A stretch of 54,631 nt of DNA, taken from contig JAIYCX010000007.1 of assembly GCA_027487795.1 (NCBI GenBank), positions 1-54,631 of the forward strand. Reading direction: 5' to 3'. Both the position numbers and the translations under genes were made by a program. The stretch comes from Pseudomonadota bacterium. GTDB lineage: Bacteria; Bdellovibrionota_C; UBA2361; SZUA-149; DAOLCO01. Below the pieces are notes generated by a model, which saw only the letters and a list, made by a program, of their open reading frames with translations, did not search any database and was not told the origin of the DNA. Shown piece by piece: positions 50,560 through 54,631 of the stretch (positions within the stretch are counted from its first letter, which is position 1; every line of letters starts with the position of its first letter).

Positions 50560-50644
50560 CCCCGCCCAGAGGTTATGAATAGAGCCTCTTCCTGTCCTGA
50601 GCCTGTCGAAGGACTTGTGTCATCCAAGACCTCTGGGCGGGGCA
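50560..50644. repeat. Palindromic element family E, REP-like (85 bp)
   Basis: Perfect 15-bp outer arms GCCCCGCCCAGAGGT and ACCTCTGGGCGGGGC enclose the word GTCCTGAGCCTGTCGAAGGA, a REP core that I recall from unrelated bacterial genomes. It is much richer in GC than its surroundings and lies between trxB and a convergent ATPase. Confidence 0.8.
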
Positions 50645-50661
50645 AACCTTAGACTATCTAC

Positions 50662-51885
50662 TCAATATAAAAATCCAAATAAATACATTGGAATTTGGCT
50701 TTTATTAGAAGCTAAAATATTATCTGCTACTACAAAACTATTTTTCGTCTTCCTAATCTGTTTATCGTTTTTAGACTTACCACCAATTTCTAAAACTATA
50801 TCTCCTATTTTCAAATCTCCATACTGTGGATATTTAGGTTGGTGCCCAGAGTTCTGTAAATGACTAAGAACAAATAGTTCTCTAATTGTGCCTAAATCAG
50901 CTGACTGCCCTCGTCGATTAGCAATTGAATTAAGTAAATTTGAATTATCTATAAAAACTTTTTTTAAATCTTTAAGTGTCGACTTACCCCGCCCGCTACT
51001 TGAAAGCGTCCTTACTAGACGAGTATCGATTAAAATAGAGAGATAATTTGAAATAGTCTCATGATTTTTCCCGAGTAGTTTTGAAACTTTATTAACACTA
51101 AACTCTCCAGGCGAACTCAACGCAAGAAAATTTAGTATCTGTCCGAAATATTGAAGATTTTCTGTCTTTAAATCAAACGAACTTGAAATATCTTCGTAGA
51201 TTGTCTTTTCAATGATAAGACTAAGTCTTTCATAATACTTATAGGTATCGTTAACATCTAAGAAGAAAGGATAATAGCCTACACTATGATAATCTCTTAA
51301 AAGCCTAATCATATCTAAATGTTCAGACATTTCTAATGATATCAAATTATGATTTATGATTATGTGCTCTAGAGTAAAAGCATTTACTTGAGTCTTGTTA
51401 TTTAATATTAAATATTCTCTAAACGAAAGTCCGGGTAAATTATATATAGCGGCTCTTCTTGATAAATCATACTTTCCTCTTATTAGATTTATACTAGAAC
51501 TACCGGAGAAAATAATTTTTAGTTTCGGGAAAGAGTCATAGATATTTTTTAGTTCTTGGTTCCAATTTGCATACTTATGTATTTCATCAATACACAAAAG
51601 AGTACCGCCCTCTTGTATGTGAAAAGCTTTTGCAAAGTCATATAACTCGCCCTTTTTTAGACTTACATGGTCAGCAGATATGTAAAGAGAATGTTTTAAA
51701 AGCGGATCATGCTCCTTAATATGCTGAAGTATTAAAGTTGTCTTACCTACGCCACGTGGTCCTACTAGCCCAAACATTCTTTGATTAAAATCAATCTTGT
51801 CATAAAGAAATCTTTTGAAATTAAGATTAGTGCTTCGCAGAAGATTGCTAGAAAGCTCGATAAATTGATTAATTAGTTCATGCAT
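50662..51885 (-). CDS. ATPase with AAA_14 and DUF4143-type C-terminus, second copy
   Basis: 407 aa. Walker A is GLVGPRGVGKTTLILQH, Walker-B-like TLLCIDEIHKYANWN, and IIFSGSSSINLIRG follows, as in the gene at 42517. The C-terminal part has a winged-helix region (VNKVSKLLGKNHETISNYLS) and a nuclease-like strand (LKIGDIVLEIGGKSKND). The two genes are distant homologues in the same orientation. Palindromic sites ACGGTACACCGT and GGTAGACC lie directly upstream. Function of the family is unknown. Confidence 0.8.
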   Translation of the reverse strand: MHELINQFIELSSNLLRSTNLNFKRFLYDKIDFNQRMFGLVGPRGVGKTTLILQHIKEHDPLLKHSLYISADHVSLKKGELYDFAKAFHIQEGGTLLCIDEIHKYANWNQELKNIYDSFPKLKIIFSGSSSINLIRGKYDLSRRAAIYNLPGLSFREYLILNNKTQVNAFTLEHIIINHNLISLEMSEHLDMIRLLRDYHSVGYYPFFLDVNDTYKYYERLSLIIEKTIYEDISSSFDLKTENLQYFGQILNFLALSSPGEFSVNKVSKLLGKNHETISNYLSILIDTRLVRTLSSSGRGKSTLKDLKKVFIDNSNLLNSIANRRGQSADLGTIRELFVLSHLQNSGHQPKYPQYGDLKIGDIVLEIGGKSKNDKQIRKTKNSFVVADNILASNKSQIPMYLFGFLY

Positions 51886-51893
51886 TAAGACAG

Positions 51894-51943
51894 TTTACGG
51901 TACACCGTTAGTTTTAGCAAGTAAAATTATGGTAGACCGTAAA
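51894..51943 (-). promoter_or_regulatory. Inverted-repeat operator of the second DUF4143-type ATPase
   Basis: TTTACGGT (51894-51901) and ACCGTAAA (51936-51943) are perfect complements; each belongs to a smaller palindrome (ACGGT-AC-ACCGT; GGT-AG-ACC). On the minus strand a CATAAT-like -10 box lies between them, so a bound protein would block the promoter. Confidence 0.6.
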
Positions 51944-51974
51944 GATTAGGTAACTCGTCAATATTTAACACTTT

Positions 51975-52346
51975 TACAACAAGCAAGATTAGCATATAAG
52001 TCAATGAAAAACTTAAAATACAATATTCCTACTATAGGCAAAGATATCTTTGAAAGTTCTAACGAAGTAAAGGATTCGCAAGGTTCAATGATTGGAATGA
52101 TTGGGACGAAGTATCATAGACTTATAAAGCATATACCACAGCTAAATTTTTACTTTCAAAAGTTAAAGAACTACAGAGCGCAAAAGAAGATAAGAAAGAT
52201 TTAAAGACGAAATGGAAAAACTACTTTTATCAAAACAGAGCCTTCCGTTTGTAGTTAAGAAAGACAGTGACTATGGGTACTATTTTTCATATCCGTTGGT
52301 AATTAAAGAGGTTAGAGAAAATGGGTTTGAAGTAGTTTCAAAGTAG
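51975..52346 (+). pseudogene. Decayed LIV-type ABC substrate-binding protein
   Basis: Pieces of a binding protein can be read in shifting frames: LLQQARLAYKSMKNLKYNIP, TIGKDIFESSNEVKDSQGSM, then in another frame AYTTAKFLLSKVKELQSAKE, and finally DSDYGYYFSYPLVIKEVREN before a stop. The last piece matches the C-terminal EGKFFEYPIVVKKIIGQNF of the intact protein at 4529. At least two frameshifts are needed, and the N-terminal two thirds are gone. Confidence 0.7.
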
Positions 52347-52559
52347 ATTAAACCGCGCTCAATATATTAGCTGCCTCAAAGTATAGTCTGCCTCAAACTA
52401 TGAGTATTTATCAATATGATAAGAATCATGTTAGTGCTTAATGTAGCCTGAGCAGTATCATGTAGCGCACTTGATAAGCCGAATCAGCTCTTTCAAACTT
52501 TATAAAGTATGGTTAACCTATATTACGTTAGATAAAATAACTTAGATTGGAGAATTAGA
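52347..52559. other. Intergenic region
   Basis: About 210 bp without a gene. A partly repeated word (CTGCCTCAAAGTATAG, CTGCCTCAAACTATGAG) occurs at 52370-52404. Probably carries the promoter of the small gene at 52560. Confidence 0.35.
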
Positions 52560-52787
52560 ATGAAAACTAAAGAAATAAATAATAGTGAAAGTGATTTAAC
52601 ATCATACGGAAAGAAAATTGCTTACGAACTAGCGATAAAATCTATCTCAAAAAAAGATATGAATAATTTTTTATATATAGAATCAATATTAAAAAGTGTT
52701 GAGAATATAAAAAGTCCAGCAAAAGAAAAATTATTTGTGGAATTATGTTTACTCGGAAATGTAAATTTTCTAAAAAAAGCTGCTTAA
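52560..52787 (+). CDS. Small hypothetical protein
   Basis: 75 aa with a good ribosome site TTGGAG. Helical and charged: SDLTSYGKKIAYELAIKSIS, FLYIESILKSVENIKSPAKE, LFVELCLLGNVNFLKKA. No signal peptide and no known family. Possibly a small regulatory or structural protein. It is near the decayed binding-protein gene but not in its frame. Confidence 0.5.
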   Translation: MKTKEINNSESDLTSYGKKIAYELAIKSISKKDMNNFLYIESILKSVENIKSPAKEKLFVELCLLGNVNFLKKAA

Positions 52788-52924
52788 TGGAAGAAAATGT
52801 TATTTACAACAAAGGTGATAAAGAAATAAAAGAGCTTAATAAATCCAGGATCTAAAAAGATTGTAAGATGCAGCTATCCAGAGGGATACCGAGGCTACTC
52901 CAGTCAGATGTACTCTATTAACCC

Positions 52925-54631
52925 CTATTGCCTCATTTCCGTAGCAAACTGATAACGATCCGCGGCTCCGCGTCTTAAAACTGCTCCGCGGATACTATTC
53001 GGAGCATTCGGCGTTACTACTACTGCTCCGTAGTTATCTGCACTATCGTTTGCACAAAGGTCATAATTGGTCATACCATTTGCTGGGGTAATTACATTAA
53101 CACCGTTTGCAACGACTACTCCATCATAGCGAGTCATGGTAATGCTTGAAGTGACCGCTGTTCCAGTTGAGTTTACTAGAAGCAAATCACAGCTTTGCCC
53201 TATGAAAGTGTTATACGAACTGCGAAGCACCGAACCTAAAGACTGCCTACTGTGAAGCGCATATGAATTTATAAGCTTAGAGGTAGAATCTCTACCATAG
53301 TGAGTACCGACTGCAATAACACTTCCAACAGCACTACCATCTAGGGATACTGAGCCAATATCTGTACTTAAGACTCCATCTGCTACAACGTGAATAGTGC
53401 TTCGAGCTGATAGGTTATAACTAGTAGTACCAGCTACGGAGCCATTTGAGTTTCTAAAAGTTGCTGTAACTGTAATTGCGGCGTTAGTTCCGTTTGATAG
53501 TTCAAGTACGGCTGTACCATTTCGTTTATCTAGAGGTACAACGATTGCTTCACCGTTTGGTTTTACGGCTTCGATATTCATCGCCGAATTAAACGACTGA
53601 CGACCTTCGGCGTTATCATAGTAGTAGCGATTAATACGTACAACATACTTAGTCGTTTGATCGTTTGCTCTCCACTCAACAAGACCTACTCGATTTGGAC
53701 CAAACTGATGAGCGGAAAAATCTTTTCTCGCACCAGCTGTAAGAGTTGCAGCCTCAGAACCTAAAGTGCTACCATCCTGTGCGTAATAGAACATAGTTCC
53801 GGAACCTGAGGTAGTAGAATCGTTAGTCACTGAGACCCAGTTTGCAACAAAGTTAGTACTCAAAGGACTTGGGTGAAATGTATTAAATGGCGCAAATTGA
53901 CTTCCTACTCTACCAGCTGCGTAGGGTAGAGAAACAACAAAGTCAAAACCAGTGCCAGATGAGGCTGGATGGTAATGCATTGCTAAGCCGTAAACATCTC
54001 CTGGATTGCCATTTTTCACTTCTGTGCAAGTTCTGCCGTAGGAGTTTGGCACAAACCCGCTAAGGTCATGCACCAAGACATCTCGCTGAGAGTTTGCAAG
54101 AATCGAAGCAGCGGTTGTACTTTGCAGAGCGCCATTGATGTCAGATAAAGTAACATCTAAATTACGGTTTGAGCTTGCTGCGTTTGCATACTCATTAACG
54201 TTTAATAATCCAAGGAAGCTATTCCATTCCGAACAGAAAGTTGTCGACAAGGTCTGTAAGGCACTTCCTGCGTCAAGCGGGTTTGTACCATCAATTAATT
54301 CCTGGGAGTCCGATACTCCGTCGTTGTCGTCGTCAGGATCTATAGAATTTGGGGTTCCATCCCCGTCAGTATCAACAGGGTCATTACCTATACCTTGAAT
54401 AGCAAAATTATAAGGGTTTTCATCGCCATCGTCGTTCCCGATCGAGACACCAGTACTAGCTAGTCCAATAGCAGTCGGTGTGAACTGAATAACAAATGTC
54501 GTTGTTCCGCCGCTTGCTGAAACTGGAGACGAAGGCTGAGTTATTACAGTAAATGCACTTGAGCCAAGAAGAGTAACCTTTGGTGTTCCATTGAGGTTTA
54601 ACAATGCACCTCCGGTATTTCTAACTGTATA
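52925..54631 (-). CDS. Large exported or anchored protein with choice-of-anchor-D-like and TSP3-like segments (partial)
   Basis: 568 codons in the window; the frame continues beyond the right edge (VRNTGGALLNLNGTPKVTLL is still in-frame), so the true start is missing. The first 75 residues match a choice-of-anchor-D-type Ig-like repeat (FVIQFTPTAIGLASTGVSIG, NDDGDENPYNFAIQGIGND). Residues about 78-120 are a TSP3-like calcium-binding stretch (VDTDGDGTPNSIDPDDDNDG, VSDSQELIDGTNPL). The remaining 440 residues are beta-rich with repeated patterns and few charges, typical of extracellular proteins. Function unknown; probably surface-exposed. Confidence 0.75.
   Translation of the reverse strand, partial: YTVRNTGGALLNLNGTPKVTLLGSSAFTVITQPSSPVSASGGTTTFVIQFTPTAIGLASTGVSIGNDDGDENPYNFAIQGIGNDPVDTDGDGTPNSIDPDDDNDGVSDSQELIDGTNPLDAGSALQTLSTTFCSEWNSFLGLLNVNEYANAASSNRNLDVTLSDINGALQSTTAASILANSQRDVLVHDLSGFVPNSYGRTCTEVKNGNPGDVYGLAMHYHPASSGTGFDFVVSLPYAAGRVGSQFAPFNTFHPSPLSTNFVANWVSVTNDSTTSGSGTMFYYAQDGSTLGSEAATLTAGARKDFSAHQFGPNRVGLVEWRANDQTTKYVVRINRYYYDNAEGRQSFNSAMNIEAVKPNGEAIVVPLDKRNGTAVLELSNGTNAAITVTATFRNSNGSVAGTTSYNLSARSTIHVVADGVLSTDIGSVSLDGSAVGSVIAVGTHYGRDSTSKLINSYALHSRQSLGSVLRSSYNTFIGQSCDLLLVNSTGTAVTSSITMTRYDGVVVANGVNVITPANGMTNYDLCANDSADNYGAVVVTPNAPNSIRGAVLRRGAADRYQFATEMRQ

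Overview
The window reads as a chromosomal segment of a low-GC Gram-negative bacterium. The evidence is a YidC with the long periplasmic domain of Gram-negative bacteria, lipoprotein and Sec signals, LIV-type periplasmic binding proteins, a PEP-CTERM protein and a proteobacterial-looking L34 protein. A lineage near the former Deltaproteobacteria (for example Bdellovibrionota or SAR324-like) is possible but not proven. No tRNA, rRNA, CRISPR array or complete transposase gene was seen.

Layout. 1-11.3 kb: an orphan gene, a double-HTH regulator with a degenerate receiver domain, a membrane/peroxiredoxin-like fusion bracketed by a duplicated terminator, a uridine-kinase-like P-loop protein, a LIV-type binding protein, an RluA-type pseudouridine synthase, an SPFH (flotillin-like) protein and a HEAT-repeat exported protein. 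11.3-13.2 kb: a gene-poor tract with two palindromic elements, a gene relic and two tandem small transcription units that look like structured RNAs. 13.2-26.8 kb: an orphan gene, two lipoproteins, a divergent nucleotidyltransferase/unknown pair with mirror-image leaderless-type promoters, MFS and MATE transporters, an inositol-monophosphatase-like enzyme, a gutted TauE/SafE gene, a GRDP-like protein, a hydrolase, a truncated ORF6N gene and an SDR. 26.9-29.5 kb: three orphan genes, two of them weak paralogues with near-identical terminators. 29.7-38.6 kb: a nitronate monooxygenase, the core block rpmH-rnpA-yidD-yidC-mnmE, a receiver-only protein and a large hybrid histidine kinase. 38.8-47.9 kb: a secreted protein, a PEP-CTERM protein, more orphan genes, a DUF4143-type ATPase, a methyltransferase, a thioredoxin-fold protein and an annexin-like protein. 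48.2-54.6 kb: accC and trxB (divergent), a second DUF4143-type ATPase, a decayed LIV-type binding protein and the C-terminal part of a large anchored or exported protein that runs off the right edge.

Themes. (1) At least five families of palindromic, MITE/REP-like elements are scattered between genes, some nested or truncated. In one family the core is conserved while the 26-27 nt outer stem changes in sequence but stays self-complementary. (2) Gene relics are frequent: a duplicated accC tail, a decayed binding protein, an internally deleted TauE/SafE gene, a truncated ORF6N gene and a relic of the first gene of the window. (3) About nine short monocistronic genes without recognisable homologues share an architecture of an AAGG-type ribosome site and an individual strong terminator. 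(4) The strongest candidates for undescribed biology are the paired structured RNAs at 12.0-12.9 kb and the nucleotidyltransferase pair at 14.7-15.8 kb, whose start codons lie inside each other's -35 boxes.
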